Source: Urbifossiella limnaea
GTDB taxonomy: Bacteria; Planctomycetota; Planctomycetia; Gemmatales; Gemmataceae
Assembly (NCBI RefSeq): GCF_007747215.1
Contig: NZ_CP036273.1
Location: forward strand, 7,052,322-7,116,321
DNA: 64,000 bases
Reading direction: 5' to 3'
Shown here: positions 16,115-25,767 of the stretch, piece by piece
Layout of the letters: each line of letters opens with the position of its first letter
Numbering within the stretch: position 1 is the stretch's first letter
Translations under genes and position numbers: made by a program
The notes under the pieces: model-generated
Told to the model about the DNA's origin: nothing
What the model saw: the letters and a program-made list of their open reading frames with translations, nothing else
Databases searched by the model: none

Positions 16115-17443
16115 ATGACCGACGCCGCCACCACGCTCATCGACAAGATTCGGCACCGCACCGCCCGGGTCGGCATCATCGGCCTCGGGTACGTCGGCCT
16201 GCCGCTGGCCCGGGCCTTCGCGCGCACCGGGTTCCGCGTCCTCGGCTTCGACATCGACCCGCACAAGGTCGCCAAGCTGAACGCCGGCAAGTCGTACATC
16301 AAACAGTTCCCCGACGCCACCATCGCCGGCATGCGCGAGAAGGGCTTCGAGGCCACCGACCGGTTCGACCGGCTGGGCGAAGCGGACGCGGTGCTCATCT
16401 GCGTCCCCACGCCGCTCACGGACGCGCGCGAGCCCGACTTGCGCTACGTCGAGGAGTCGGCCCACGCCGTCGCCGCGCAGCTGCGGCCGGGGCAGCTCGT
16501 CGTCCTTGAGAGCACCACCTACCCGACCACCACCCGCGGCGTCGTGCTGCCGATCCTGGAGCGCACCGGCCTCGAACCCGGCAAGGACTTCCTGCTGGCG
16601 TTCAGCCCGGAGCGCGAGGACCCGGGGAACGCGACGTTCTCGGTCAACAACATCCCCAAGGTGGTCGGGGGGCTCGACGCCGGCAGCGGCGACGCCGCGT
16701 GCGCGCTCTACTCGGCGGTGGTGCCGCAGGTGGTCCGCGTCAACAGCCCGGAGACAGCCGAGGCGTGCAAGATCCTGGAGAACACGTACCGCGCCGTGAA
16801 CATCGCGCTGGTGAACGAGCTGAAGGTGCTCTACGACCGCATGGGCATCGACGTGTGGGAGGTGATCGACGCCGCGAAGACGAAGCCGTTCGGCTTCCAG
16901 GCGTTCTACCCCGGGCCGGGCCTCGGCGGGCACTGCATCCCGGTGGACCCGTTCTACCTGACGTGGGTGGCCCGCAAGTACGGCTGCAACACGCGGTTCA
17001 TCGAGCTGGCCGGCGAGGTGAACACCGGGATGCCGGCGTTCGTCGTGACGAAGCTCGCCGACGCGCTCAACGACGCCGGCAAGGCGGTGAAGGGGAGCAA
17101 GGTGGCGATGCTCGGCGTGGCGTACAAGAAGGACGTGGACGACCCGCGCGAGAGCCCGTCGTTCGAGCTGCTGGACAAGCTCATCGGCAAGGGCGCGAAG
17201 GTGACGTACAACGACCCGCACGTTCCGGAGCTGCCGCGGATGCGGCACTGGCCGCAGCTGCCGGCGATGGCGAGTCAGGCGATCACGCCGGAATACCTGG
17301 CGGCGCAGGACGCGGTGCTGATCGCCACCGACCACACGGCCTACGACTACGATCAGATCGTGCGGCACAGCCGGCTGGTGATCGACACCCGCAACGCCAC
17401 GCGGAACGTGCGCGACGGGCGTGACAAGGTGGTGCGGGCGTAG
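16115..17443 (+). CDS. wbpA: Nucleotide sugar dehydrogenase (UDP-GlcNAc 6-dehydrogenase-like)
   Basis: A 442-residue NAD-dependent enzyme that oxidises the C6 of a UDP-sugar to the uronic acid. VGIIGLGYVGLPLARAF near residue 17 is the Rossmann motif. VPTPLTDAREPDL and LESTTYPTTT follow, and the catalytic Cys lies in GGHCIPVDPFYL near residue 274. A C-terminal domain (VAYKKDVDDPRESPS) completes the three-domain UDPGDH fold. GKSYIKQ after the cofactor motif favours the N-acetylhexosamine subgroup (WbpA/WecC) over UDP-glucose dehydrogenase. The product would feed surface polysaccharide synthesis. Stand-alone gene; ATG 16115 follows gacgggaac. Confidence 0.88.
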   Translation: MTDAATTLIDKIRHRTARVGIIGLGYVGLPLARAFARTGFRVLGFDIDPHKVAKLNAGKSYIKQFPDATIAGMREKGFEATDRFDRLGEADAVLICVPTPLTDAREPDLRYVEESAHAVAAQLRPGQLVVLESTTYPTTTRGVVLPILERTGLEPGKDFLLAFSPEREDPGNATFSVNNIPKVVGGLDAGSGDAACALYSAVVPQVVRVNSPETAEACKILENTYRAVNIALVNELKVLYDRMGIDVWEVIDAAKTKPFGFQAFYPGPGLGGHCIPVDPFYLTWVARKYGCNTRFIELAGEVNTGMPAFVVTKLADALNDAGKAVKGSKVAMLGVAYKKDVDDPRESPSFELLDKLIGKGAKVTYNDPHVPELPRMRHWPQLPAMASQAITPEYLAAQDAVLIATDHTAYDYDQIVRHSRLVIDTRNATRNVRDGRDKVVRA

Positions 17444-17478
17444 CCCCGGCAGAGTGCGACTTCGGCTTTCGTCAAACT

Positions 17479-17545
17479 CGTTAGGCCGGGGCGCGAGCCC
17501 CGTCGGGTTCCCAAAACCCGACGGGGCTCGCGCCCCGGCCTAACG
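17479..17545. terminator. Perfect 31-bp inverted repeat, terminator-like
   Basis: Arms 17479-17509 and 17515-17545 are exact reverse complements with a 5-base loop (cccaa). The arm starts cgttaggccggggcgcgagc. It begins 36 bases after the dehydrogenase stop codon and would form a very strong hairpin. No T-run follows, so termination may be Rho-independent only in a loose sense, or this may be a repeat element of the same sort as that at 3651-3732. Confidence 0.7.
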
Positions 17546-17648
17546 GTTGATCACCCCGGTCCGCCGCCCCCCGCCAACCGTCCGGTACGCAGCGGTCGAA
17601 CTCTCGGGTAGACTGAACGGACGCCCGCCGGGCTGACGGGGGAGTCTG

Positions 17649-18851
17649 ATGTCAGGAGCGCGACGCTGTCGGTGCGGGGAACGACTCCCGTCCGCGGTGG
17701 GCACGTTCGTTTGCCGGGAGTGCGGCCGCACCCACGCCCGCCGCTCGGCCGGTCCCGTGCTGGTGCTGGCCGGGCTGTGCGCCCTCTCGGCCGCCGGCGG
17801 CGCCGCCACCGCCCTCTTCGTCCGCCCGCGCCCGACCGAACCCGTCGCCGCATTCGAACCCGTCGCTGTGACGCCGCCCGCCCGCCCGTCGGCCCGTGCG
17901 CCCGAATCGGTCACTCCTCCCCCGCGGCCGGTTGACCGGCCCCCGACACCCGCCGCCGCCCCACCGCCGGCAGCACCGCCGGTGCAAGCGCCTACCGGCG
18001 TCCTGGCTCCTGCGGTCGTGGGGCGCTACCGGGTCGGCGAGGCGTTCGACCAGGAGGTGACCCTGTCGCGGCGGTCGGTGCTGCACGTCCTCGGGTCCGG
18101 CGCCCCGCGCGCCGCCGAGTACACCTTTACCTCGCGCCTCACCGTCACGGCCGTCGGGCCCGACGGGACTCTCGCCGTCCGGCAGCGGGTGGAGGCGGCG
18201 CGACTCGTCACCGCCGACCCGGCCGTCCGCGGCGAGTTGGAAGCCGCCCTGCGGGCGGCGCGCGGGACGACGTTCGATTTGACCGTCGGCCCGACCGGCG
18301 AGGTGACCGGCTTGAAGGGGCTGGCGGACCCGCTGCGGGTGGCGGAGGCCAACGACCCGCGCGGCGACCAGACCTTCCGCGTGTGGTCGCTTCTCGACGC
18401 CGACGGGTGGAAGGAATTGGCGGGCCTCACGTTCTTCCAGCCGGGCCGGCCGCTCGCCGCCGGCGCGACGTGGGCCCGCCCGTTCGCCCACAGTTGGGGG
18501 CCGCTCGGCAGTTGGGCCGGGCGGACCCGCTACACCGCCGTCGGGCCGCGCGACGGCGCGGAGCGCGTCGAGTACGCCCACGAGTTGACGTACCGGCCGC
18601 CGACCGCCGCCGGCGGGCTGCCGTTTCGCGTCCTCCGCGGTGACTTCCGGGTGGACGCCGCCGGCGGCTCGATCCGGTACGACGCGGCGCGCGGCCGGGT
18701 GGCGGCCGCCGAGGAGTCGTTCCGCGTGCGTGGGGCGCTGGCCGTGTCGGTCGGCGGCGTCGAGGCCACGGCCGGCGTCGAGGAGGCACAACACTTCCGA
18801 CTCGTCATCCGGCCGCCCGGCGACCGGCAGCTCGACGGCGGCCGTCGATAG
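17649..18851 (+). CDS. Zinc-ribbon membrane protein of unknown function
   Basis: A 400-residue protein I cannot assign. C7, C9, C22 and C25 form a short zinc-ribbon-like cluster at the N-terminus. A single membrane helix spans ~36-58, a Pro-rich linker ~60-120, and a β-rich extracytoplasmic domain the rest. This domain contains YTFTSRLTVTAVGPDGTLAVR and TVGPTGEVTGLKGL, an arrangement like DUF6263-type envelope lipoproteins. The topology (cytoplasmic zinc ribbon, periplasmic sensor-like domain) is common in planctomycete envelope proteins. Transcribed alone. The 165-base gap after it holds no clear feature. Confidence 0.75.
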   Translation: MSGARRCRCGERLPSAVGTFVCRECGRTHARRSAGPVLVLAGLCALSAAGGAATALFVRPRPTEPVAAFEPVAVTPPARPSARAPESVTPPPRPVDRPPTPAAAPPPAAPPVQAPTGVLAPAVVGRYRVGEAFDQEVTLSRRSVLHVLGSGAPRAAEYTFTSRLTVTAVGPDGTLAVRQRVEAARLVTADPAVRGELEAALRAARGTTFDLTVGPTGEVTGLKGLADPLRVAEANDPRGDQTFRVWSLLDADGWKELAGLTFFQPGRPLAAGATWARPFAHSWGPLGSWAGRTRYTAVGPRDGAERVEYAHELTYRPPTAAGGLPFRVLRGDFRVDAAGGSIRYDAARGRVAAAEESFRVRGALAVSVGGVEATAGVEEAQHFRLVIRPPGDRQLDGGRR

Positions 18852-19017
18852 GGGTGCGCGCCGCAATACCGGTGTATCCCACAGCCCTTACCCAACTTTC
18901 GGAATCCCACCGCGACGCATCCGCGATCGGGTCAGCCCCCGACCCACGCCATCCGATCAGGTCATACGGCCCGCGTGTCCCCGAGCGCCTCAGGCGGACA
19001 GCATCCGGGGGAAGGCC

Positions 19018-20370
19018 ATGCCACCCAGACCGTTCGAAACGCTCCTCTCAGCCGCGCTGTTTCTGGCGGGCGGTTCGGTCGCATGCGGGCAGGAACCGGC
19101 GGCGGTCGCGGCACCCGTCGCCGAGGCGGTTTCGACCGCCGACCCCGTGCCGCCAAACCCCTACAGCGGTGACCTCCTCACCCGGCTGCGCGCCACCGGC
19201 GATTGGTGGGGGCACCGCTCGGCGCTCGCCGACAGCGGGCTGACGTTCGACCTCTTCGCCACGCAGTTCTACCAGGGGGTCGCGAGCGGCGGGCGCGAGC
19301 AGCAGTTCGAATTCGGCGGGAAGCTCGACTACCTGTTCAACCTCGACACCGGCAAGCTCGGGTGGTGGCAGGGCGGGTTCCTGAACCTCCACGCCGAGAC
19401 CCGGTACGGCCGGTCGGTGAACGCCCTCGACGGGCTCCTCACCCCGTCCAACATCCCGCTCAGCTTCCCCGAGCCCGAGGGCTCGATCAGCTCGATCACC
19501 GGGCTCAAGCTCACCCAGGCGCTGAGCGAGGAGGTGGTCGTGTTCGCCGGGAAGATCAACACGCTCGACGAGTACGGCTTCCGGTACGCCCCCGGGCTCG
19601 GCACGAACCGCCCCGGGCTGGAAGGGTTCATGAACACCTCGCTGGTGTTCAACCCGATCGTCGGCCGGACCGTGCCGTACTCGGCGGCAGGCGTCGGCGG
19701 TGCGGTCCTCAAGGACGGCGAGCCGCTGTTCGCCGTCACCGTGTTCGACCCGGAGGAGCGGTCCACGAAGGGGCTCGAAGACCTGTTCGTCCGCGGCGTC
19801 ACCGTCGTCACCGACCTGACGCTTGACGTGAAGCCGCTCGGCCGGCCGGGGCGGTACAACTTCGGCGGCACCTACAGCAACTCACAATACCGCTCCTTCG
19901 ACCCGGCCGCGTACCTCCGCATCCCGCCCGCCCTCGTCCGCGACGAGGCCGCGTCGCCGAAGGAAACTGGGTCGTGGTCGGTGTACGCGAACTTCTTCCA
20001 GTCGGTGTGGGTGGACGCGGCGGACGAGAAGCGGCACTGGGGCGTGTTCGGGCAGTTCGGCGTCGCCGACGGGAACCCGAACCCGGTGCGGTTCGTGGCT
20101 AACGGCGGCGTGGGCGGGCGGAGCATGATCCCCGGGCGGACCTACGACACGTTCGGCGTGGGGTACTTCTACCTCGGGCTGAGCGACAACTTCAAGGCGC
20201 TGGCCGGCCCGCTCCTGCCGCAGCGCGACGAGTACGGGGTCGAGGTCTTCTACAACCTCGCGGTGACGCCGTGGGCGCGGTTCACGACCGACCTCCAGGT
20301 CGCCCGCCCGAGCACCGTCGGGCTCGACACTGCGATCATCCCGGGCTTCCGCTTCCAGCTCCTGTTCTGA
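19018..20370 (+). CDS. Carbohydrate porin, OprB family
   Basis: An outer-membrane β-barrel of 450 residues. A signal peptide spans ~1-25 (FETLLSAALFLAGGSVACG). The mature part has the OprB features: TGDWWGHRSALADSGLTFDL, then alternating β-strands ending in FRFQLLF, where the C-terminal Phe is the usual barrel-assembly signal. OprB porins pass sugars. ATG 19018 follows gggggaagg. It is convergent with the sulfatase gene (52 bases apart) with a hairpin between. A joint role, taking up sugars freed from sulfated polysaccharides, is plausible but only inferred. Confidence 0.85.
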   Translation: MPPRPFETLLSAALFLAGGSVACGQEPAAVAAPVAEAVSTADPVPPNPYSGDLLTRLRATGDWWGHRSALADSGLTFDLFATQFYQGVASGGREQQFEFGGKLDYLFNLDTGKLGWWQGGFLNLHAETRYGRSVNALDGLLTPSNIPLSFPEPEGSISSITGLKLTQALSEEVVVFAGKINTLDEYGFRYAPGLGTNRPGLEGFMNTSLVFNPIVGRTVPYSAAGVGGAVLKDGEPLFAVTVFDPEERSTKGLEDLFVRGVTVVTDLTLDVKPLGRPGRYNFGGTYSNSQYRSFDPAAYLRIPPALVRDEAASPKETGSWSVYANFFQSVWVDAADEKRHWGVFGQFGVADGNPNPVRFVANGGVGGRSMIPGRTYDTFGVGYFYLGLSDNFKALAGPLLPQRDEYGVEVFYNLAVTPWARFTTDLQVARPSTVGLDTAIIPGFRFQLLF

Positions 20371-20383
20371 CGCCCGTGGGGGT

Positions 20384-20409
20384 CCGCGTGCGGGTCGCCC
20401 CGCACGCGG
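20384..20409. terminator. Hairpin between convergent porin and sulfatase genes
   Basis: The 10-bp arms ccgcgtgcgg (20384-20393) and ccgcacgcgg (20400-20409) pair exactly over a 6-base loop. The hairpin lies in the 51-base gap between the two stop codons and could terminate both genes. No T-run is present. Confidence 0.5.
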
Positions 20410-20421
20410 GCGCCGGGGCGG

Positions 20422-22812
20422 CTACGGCTTCGGCTCGATCGTCACCCGCTCGATCCGGCCGGTGTAGCGGAACGGCAGGCGGTAAGTGAAGTCCACGGCC
20501 GAGCCCGTGTCCATCCCCACGTCGATCCCCTCGCCGAGCGACAGCGAGAGCGGGATCGTCCGCGGCAGCTGTCCCTCGCCGACCTTCTTGCCGTTGGCCG
20601 TCAGCGTCACCGTCGCGCCCTTCCCGCGCTCGCCGGCCTTCCCCTCGTAGGTGAGGTTCATCGCCAGCGCCACGTTCCCCCGCGGCAGTTCCTCGGACGT
20701 GATCGTGAACCGCTCGGTGGCGAGCATGTTGTACACGAAGTGGGCCTTCCCCTCGCGCAGGTACAGGCCGTACCCGCCGGTCAGCCCGCCCTGCGTCAGC
20801 ACCATTCCCTCGGCCCCCTTCTCGGGGACCTCGATGTCCGCGGTCACGGAGAACGACTTGTTCAGCACCGGCGGGCACGCGCCGTCAGGCAGGGCGATCT
20901 GGCCGGGGTAGTACACGTACTTGTCGCGCTTCCCGGCGAGGTTCGGGCGGCCCTGCAACTCGCCGTTGAGCCGCTCCACGCCGCGCCAGTCGAGTGGCAG
21001 AACCTTGTACCGCTCCGCCTCTTGCCAGAACCGGCCTTCGAGCTCCCGCACTTTCTCCGGGTGCTTCGCCGCCAGGTCGGTCGCCTGCGAGAAGTCCTGC
21101 TCCAGGTTGTACAGCTCCCACTTGGCCGTGAACGGGTCGAAGGCGCCGCGGATCGGGCTCCACGGCACGAAGCTGCGGCTCGACGCCATCCACCCGTCGT
21201 GGTAGATGCCGCGGTTCACGAACATCTCGAAGTACTGCGTCCGCCGCGTCGCCGGGGCGTTCTTGTCGGCGAACGTGCCGAGGAAGCTCGCCCCCTCGAT
21301 CGGCTGCTGGGCGATGCCGTTCAGCATCGTCGGCGGGGTGATGCCGATCGCCTCGTACAGCGTCGGCACGATGTCGATGACGTGCAGGAACTGGGTGCGG
21401 AGGCCGCCGCGGTCGCGGATGCGGCCCGGCCACGACACGATCATCGGGTTGCGGGTGCCGCCGAGGTGGCTGGCCACCTGCTTGGTCCACTGGAACGGGG
21501 TCGACATGGCGTGCGCCCACGCGGCCGGGAAGTGGTTGAACCACCGCGGCCCGCCGAGTTCGTCGAGGTGGGGGAGGGCGGCCTGCCACCGCTCCGGGAA
21601 GCCGTTGAAGAACAAGTTCTCGTTCAGGCTCCCCTCGAGCCCGCCCTCGGCGCTGGCGCCGTTGTCGCCGACGACGTAGAGGAAGATGGTGTTGTCGCCG
21701 CCGGGCATCTTCTTCACCTCGTCGATGACGCGGCCCATGTGGTGATCGACGTGGGCCGCGAACCCGGCGAACACCTCCATCATGCGGGCGTAGACGCGCT
21801 TCTGGTCGGGGGCCAGCGTGTCCCACGCCGGCAACCCCTCGCTGCGGGCGGTGAGCTGCGTGCCCGGCGGGACGACGCCGAGCTTGATCTGCCGCGCGAG
21901 GGTCGCCTCGCGGTAGGCGTCCCAGCCCTGGTCGAACTGCCCGCGGAACTTGTCGATCCACTCCTTCGGGGCGTGGTGCGGGGCGTGGTTCGCCCCCGGC
22001 GCGACGTACAGGAAGAACGGCTTGTCCGGCGAGATGCTCGTGGACCGCCGCACCCACTGGATGGCCTTGTCAGCGAGGTCCTCGGTCAGGTGGTAGTTCG
22101 GGTCGGTGCTCGCCGGCACGAGGTTACGGTTCTCGAACAGGGTCGGGTTCCACTGGTTCATGTCGCCGGCGTTAAACCCGTAGAAGTAGTCGAACCCGAG
22201 GCCGTTGGCCCAGCGGTCGAACGGCCCGATCGCGCTCGTCTCCCAGGTCGGCGTGTTGTGGTTCTTGCCGAGCCACGCGGTCATGTACCCGTTCTGCCGG
22301 AGCACCTCGCCGATCGACCCGCAGCTGCGCGGCAGCACGCAGGTGTAGCCGTCGTACCCGGTCGCGGCCTCGGTGATGCACCCGAACGTCGCCGAGTGGT
22401 GGTTGCGGCCGGTGATGAGCGCCGCCCGCGTCGGGCTGCACAGCGCGGTCGTGTGGAACCGGGTGTACCGCAGCCCCTCGGCGGCGAGCCGGTCGAGGGT
22501 CGGCGACGGGACGCCGCCGCCGAACGTTGAGTACTGCCCGAAGCCGGTGTCGTCGAGGAGGATGAGCACGACGTTCGGCGCCCCCTTCGGCGCCTTCACC
22601 GGCTGCGGGAACTGCGGCGGGTCGGAGTCCTTGTAGGTCTTGCCGACCTTCCCCTTGAACTGGAAATCGGGCCGCGGGAGCACCTTCGGGGTACCGCCGG
22701 TCGGGGGCGGCTCCTGGGCGAGCGCCGTCCCGAGCCGGCCGGCGGCGGTGAACCAGCCGGCCGCGCCACTCGCCGCGAACAGCGCGGCGGCAATCAGGCA
22801 TCGAGAGAGCAT
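20422..22812 (-). CDS. Arylsulfatase (type I, formylglycine-dependent)
   Basis: A 796-residue secreted sulfatase. A signal peptide lies at ~1-32 (ALFAASGAAGWFTAAG). LLDDTGFGQYS at ~85-95 carries the metal-binding Asp pair. CSPTRAALITGR has Cys125, which is oxidised to formylglycine, the catalytic residue. VVGDNGASAEGG supplies the later DN metal ligands. The C-terminal ~150 residues form a β-sandwich extension ending in VTIEPKP. The start at 22812 follows gggagg on the minus strand. A dedicated maturase (anSME or FGE) is required and is not in this window. It hydrolyses sulfate esters, probably of an algal-type polysaccharide. Confidence 0.93.
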   Translation of the reverse strand: MLSRCLIAAALFAASGAAGWFTAAGRLGTALAQEPPPTGGTPKVLPRPDFQFKGKVGKTYKDSDPPQFPQPVKAPKGAPNVVLILLDDTGFGQYSTFGGGVPSPTLDRLAAEGLRYTRFHTTALCSPTRAALITGRNHHSATFGCITEAATGYDGYTCVLPRSCGSIGEVLRQNGYMTAWLGKNHNTPTWETSAIGPFDRWANGLGFDYFYGFNAGDMNQWNPTLFENRNLVPASTDPNYHLTEDLADKAIQWVRRSTSISPDKPFFLYVAPGANHAPHHAPKEWIDKFRGQFDQGWDAYREATLARQIKLGVVPPGTQLTARSEGLPAWDTLAPDQKRVYARMMEVFAGFAAHVDHHMGRVIDEVKKMPGGDNTIFLYVVGDNGASAEGGLEGSLNENLFFNGFPERWQAALPHLDELGGPRWFNHFPAAWAHAMSTPFQWTKQVASHLGGTRNPMIVSWPGRIRDRGGLRTQFLHVIDIVPTLYEAIGITPPTMLNGIAQQPIEGASFLGTFADKNAPATRRTQYFEMFVNRGIYHDGWMASSRSFVPWSPIRGAFDPFTAKWELYNLEQDFSQATDLAAKHPEKVRELEGRFWQEAERYKVLPLDWRGVERLNGELQGRPNLAGKRDKYVYYPGQIALPDGACPPVLNKSFSVTADIEVPEKGAEGMVLTQGGLTGGYGLYLREGKAHFVYNMLATERFTITSEELPRGNVALAMNLTYEGKAGERGKGATVTLTANGKKVGEGQLPRTIPLSLSLGEGIDVGMDTGSAVDFTYRLPFRYTGRIERVTIEPKP

Positions 22813-23579
22813 GCGGATCCTCCCTTGCAGCAGGTCAACGGGGTCTATGGGTCTGGTCGCGGGCGACGCCCCGGCCGCGGCGTCGGGTTCGACCAGGCGG
22901 GCTGGTCGATGCGGACCAGCCGCGTCTGCGCGGTTCGATTTCCGCCCGCGCGGGCGAGGTTGGCGTCGCTGGCGTCCAGGCGGCTGAGGTTGAGTCGCAC
23001 TCGCAGGTTCCGGCGGGGCACGCCGCGGCTCCGGTCGCGGACCGTCGATTGGGGAAAAACTGTCCGATTCGCCCGGCACCACTGTCATACCCGATCACAT
23101 CGTCGGTGTCGCCGGCGCTGTGATGAAATGCCTTGCCAGAGGGTGAGTTCAGATCACCGCGCCGGACAAGCTGACCGCGGGCGCGGGGCCAGGCTGTGCT
23201 TCAGCACCCACGCCACCCGGGTCGAGAACCCGAGCATCTGCGGCGCGGTCATCAGTACCCGCTCGTTCGCTCAGGTAAGCGGCGCGACCCGTTCGACGGT
23301 GAGGCCGGTCAGCGTGCTCTCCCCGGAGATCGTCGGGTACCGCCGGACCGCCACGCGCGTCGGTAAGGTCATCTGGCGGGAGTGGCAGGTGGACTTCAAC
23401 CACCTCTCCCTCAACGCCCGGCTCGCCCGACGCGTCAGCACACCCCCTGAACCCGCAGGCGAGTACCCCGCACGGTGATCGAGGGCCGAGGAGCGGCGGG
23501 AAAACCAGTGGCACGAGTGGGGGAAGGGGTGCGAAGATGACTCGCCAGGGAACGCCTCGTCACCACCAGGAACCGACCC
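22813..23579. other. Non-coding stretch with no supported gene
   Basis: No reading frame in these 767 bases looks like a real protein. Both strands stay open for long stretches only because of high GC. A short minus-strand frame at 23154-23252 (starting MTAPQMLGFSTRV) and a plus-strand frame ending at 23478 were read and not recognised. The region could hold decayed sequence. It contains the divergent promoters of the sulfatase and amine oxidase genes. Confidence 0.5.
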
Positions 23580-25505
23580 GTGACCGACCACGCCCGCCAT
23601 CCCCTGGAACCGCTCAGCGCCGCGGAGGTGCAGCAAACCGTGCGATTGCTCCGGACCGACGGCAAAGTCACCCCGACGACGCGGGTCGTGTCGGTCAGCC
23701 TGAAGGAGCCGTCGAAGGAACTGGTCCACGGCTTCACCGGCCGCGAGGCGGTCCGGCGCGAGGCCTTCGCCGTGCTGTTCGACAACGCCACCAACGCCTG
23801 TCACGAGGCCACCGTCTGCCTCACACGGAGCCAGGTGCTCGCGGTCCGGCACGTGCCCGGCGTCCAGCCGACCATGACCATCGACGAGCAGATCGAGTGC
23901 GAACACGCGGTGCTGGCCAGCGCGGAGTTCAAGGCCGCGCTCAAGGCGCACTACGGCGTCGAGGACACCCGGCTGGTCATGGTCGACATCTGGAGTGCGG
24001 GCAACTACGGCAGCGAGGAGGACCGCACCCGCCGGCTGGCCCGCCCCCTCTGCTTCCTCCGTGAGGACCCCACCGACAACGGCTACGTCCGGCCGATCGA
24101 GGGGCTCCGGCCGGTCGTCGATCTGAACACCATGACGGTCCTCCGCGTCGAGGAGCACGGCCACTGGCCGCTCCCCCCGGGGAGTGGCAACTACGCCGCC
24201 GACCGCGTGGGCCGCCTCCGCACGGACATCAAGAAGCTGGAGATCACCCAGCCGGAGGGGCCGAGCTTCGAGGTCGAGGGCCACAGCGTCCGCTGGCAGA
24301 AGTGGCGGTTCGTGATCGGGTTCAACGCCCGCGAGGGGCTGACGCTCCACCACCTCCGCTACGACGACGACGGCCGGGAGCGCTCCGTCCTGTACCGCGC
24401 GTCGCTCACCGAGATGGTCGTCCCGTACGGGGACCCGGGCCCGACGCAGCGGCGGAAGAACGCCTTCGACGTGGGCGAGTACGGCATGGGCGCCTGCGCC
24501 AACAGCCTGGAGCTGGGCTGCGACTGCCTCGGCCTGATCCGCTACTTCGACGCGCACCTCTGCGACAGCCGGGGGAAGCCGCTCACCATCAAGAACGCGG
24601 TCTGCATGCACGAGGAGGACTACGGCATCCTCTGGAAGCACACCGACCGCCGCCTCCCGGACGCGCCCGAGGTCCGGCGGTCGCGCCGGCTGGTGGTCTC
24701 GTCGGTGTCCACCGTCGAGAACTACGAGTACGGCTTCTTCTGGTACCTCTACCAGGACGGCAGCATCCAGTTCGAAATCAAGCTGACGGGCATCCTCTCG
24801 CTCGGGGCGTTTCCCCCGGGCGAGAAGCCGAAGTACGGCAACCTGGTCGCCCCGCAGCTGTACGCCCCGAACCACCAGCACTTCTTCAACATGCGCCTCG
24901 ACTTCGACCTCGACGGCACGGCCAACACGGTCCAGCAACACGACGTGGTGGCCGACGCGATCGACGACGAGAACCCGTTCGAGAACGCCTTCCACACGCG
25001 GGTGACGCCGCTCACGTCCGAGAAGCAGGCGCGCGGGCACCTGAACCTGGAGACGGCCCGGACGTGGAAGGTGGTCAACCCGACCGTGACCAACGCCGTG
25101 GGCGAGCCGGTCGGCTACAAGCTCTTACCCGGCGACAATTCGTTCCCGTTCGCCTCGCCGAACGCGTGGTGGCGGAAGCGGGCGGGCTTCGTGAACCACC
25201 ACGTCTGGGTGACACCGTACCACGAGGACGAGAAGTACGGGGCCGGCGACTACCCCAACCAGAGCGCCGGCGGCGACGGCCTGGCGCGCTGGACCGAGCG
25301 GGACCGGCCGATCGAGAACACCGACGTCGTGCTGTGGTACACCTTCGGGCACACTCACATCCCGCGGCCCGAGGACTACCCGGTGATGCCGACGGCCTAC
25401 ATCGGCTTCGTGCTCAAGCCGAACGGGTTCTTCGCCCGGAACCCGGCGAACGACGTCCCGCCCTCCTCGAAGCCGAGTACCGCGGCCGGATCGTGCTGCC
25501 ACTGA
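23580..25505 (+). CDS. Copper amine oxidase (primary-amine oxidase)
   Basis: Oxidises primary amines to aldehydes, ammonia and H2O2 with copper and a self-made topaquinone. All active-site residues are present: Y382 in NYE (topaquinone precursor), the base D297 in AFDVGEYGMG, and the copper ligands H432 and H434 in NHQHFFNMRLDFD with a third His at ~593 in HTHIPRPEDYPVMP. The 641-residue length and numbering closely follow the Arthrobacter globiformis enzyme. No signal peptide, so it is probably cytosolic. The C-terminus ends CCH, as in many actinobacterial members. GTG 23580 is the only plausible start. Monocistronic. Confidence 0.93.
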   Translation: MTDHARHPLEPLSAAEVQQTVRLLRTDGKVTPTTRVVSVSLKEPSKELVHGFTGREAVRREAFAVLFDNATNACHEATVCLTRSQVLAVRHVPGVQPTMTIDEQIECEHAVLASAEFKAALKAHYGVEDTRLVMVDIWSAGNYGSEEDRTRRLARPLCFLREDPTDNGYVRPIEGLRPVVDLNTMTVLRVEEHGHWPLPPGSGNYAADRVGRLRTDIKKLEITQPEGPSFEVEGHSVRWQKWRFVIGFNAREGLTLHHLRYDDDGRERSVLYRASLTEMVVPYGDPGPTQRRKNAFDVGEYGMGACANSLELGCDCLGLIRYFDAHLCDSRGKPLTIKNAVCMHEEDYGILWKHTDRRLPDAPEVRRSRRLVVSSVSTVENYEYGFFWYLYQDGSIQFEIKLTGILSLGAFPPGEKPKYGNLVAPQLYAPNHQHFFNMRLDFDLDGTANTVQQHDVVADAIDDENPFENAFHTRVTPLTSEKQARGHLNLETARTWKVVNPTVTNAVGEPVGYKLLPGDNSFPFASPNAWWRKRAGFVNHHVWVTPYHEDEKYGAGDYPNQSAGGDGLARWTERDRPIENTDVVLWYTFGHTHIPRPEDYPVMPTAYIGFVLKPNGFFARNPANDVPPSSKPSTAAGSCCH

Positions 25506-25767
25506 TCCCGGCCGGCGGGTCATTCACGGTGGCGCAGTCCGGTCGTTCGGGGCCGCGGTCGTCGGCAGGTGGAAGGCGTAGTCGGCGTAGCGGTCCTTGA
25601 GGTGCTGGTGTAGGCGGGGCCGGGGCCGGCCCCGTTGGAGCCGGCGCCCCCGCGCCGGGGCGGGCTCGCGGGTGGCGGGTGGCATTGCGTCCGACTACCC
25701 TGTCCTGCGGGGCACGCCCCGCCACCTCTCCGCGTCCCGACTCGCACCCACGCTGCAGGGGGTTCTG

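Noticed and set aside
23154-23252. Minus-strand 32-residue frame (MTAPQMLGFSTRV...)
   Set aside because: Too short, no ribosome-binding site or family match.
25524-25613. Minus-strand fragment LHQHLKDRYADYAFHLP just after the amine oxidase
   Set aside because: Reads like a real protein end, but is only 29 residues, has no upstream continuation in frame and no recognised family.
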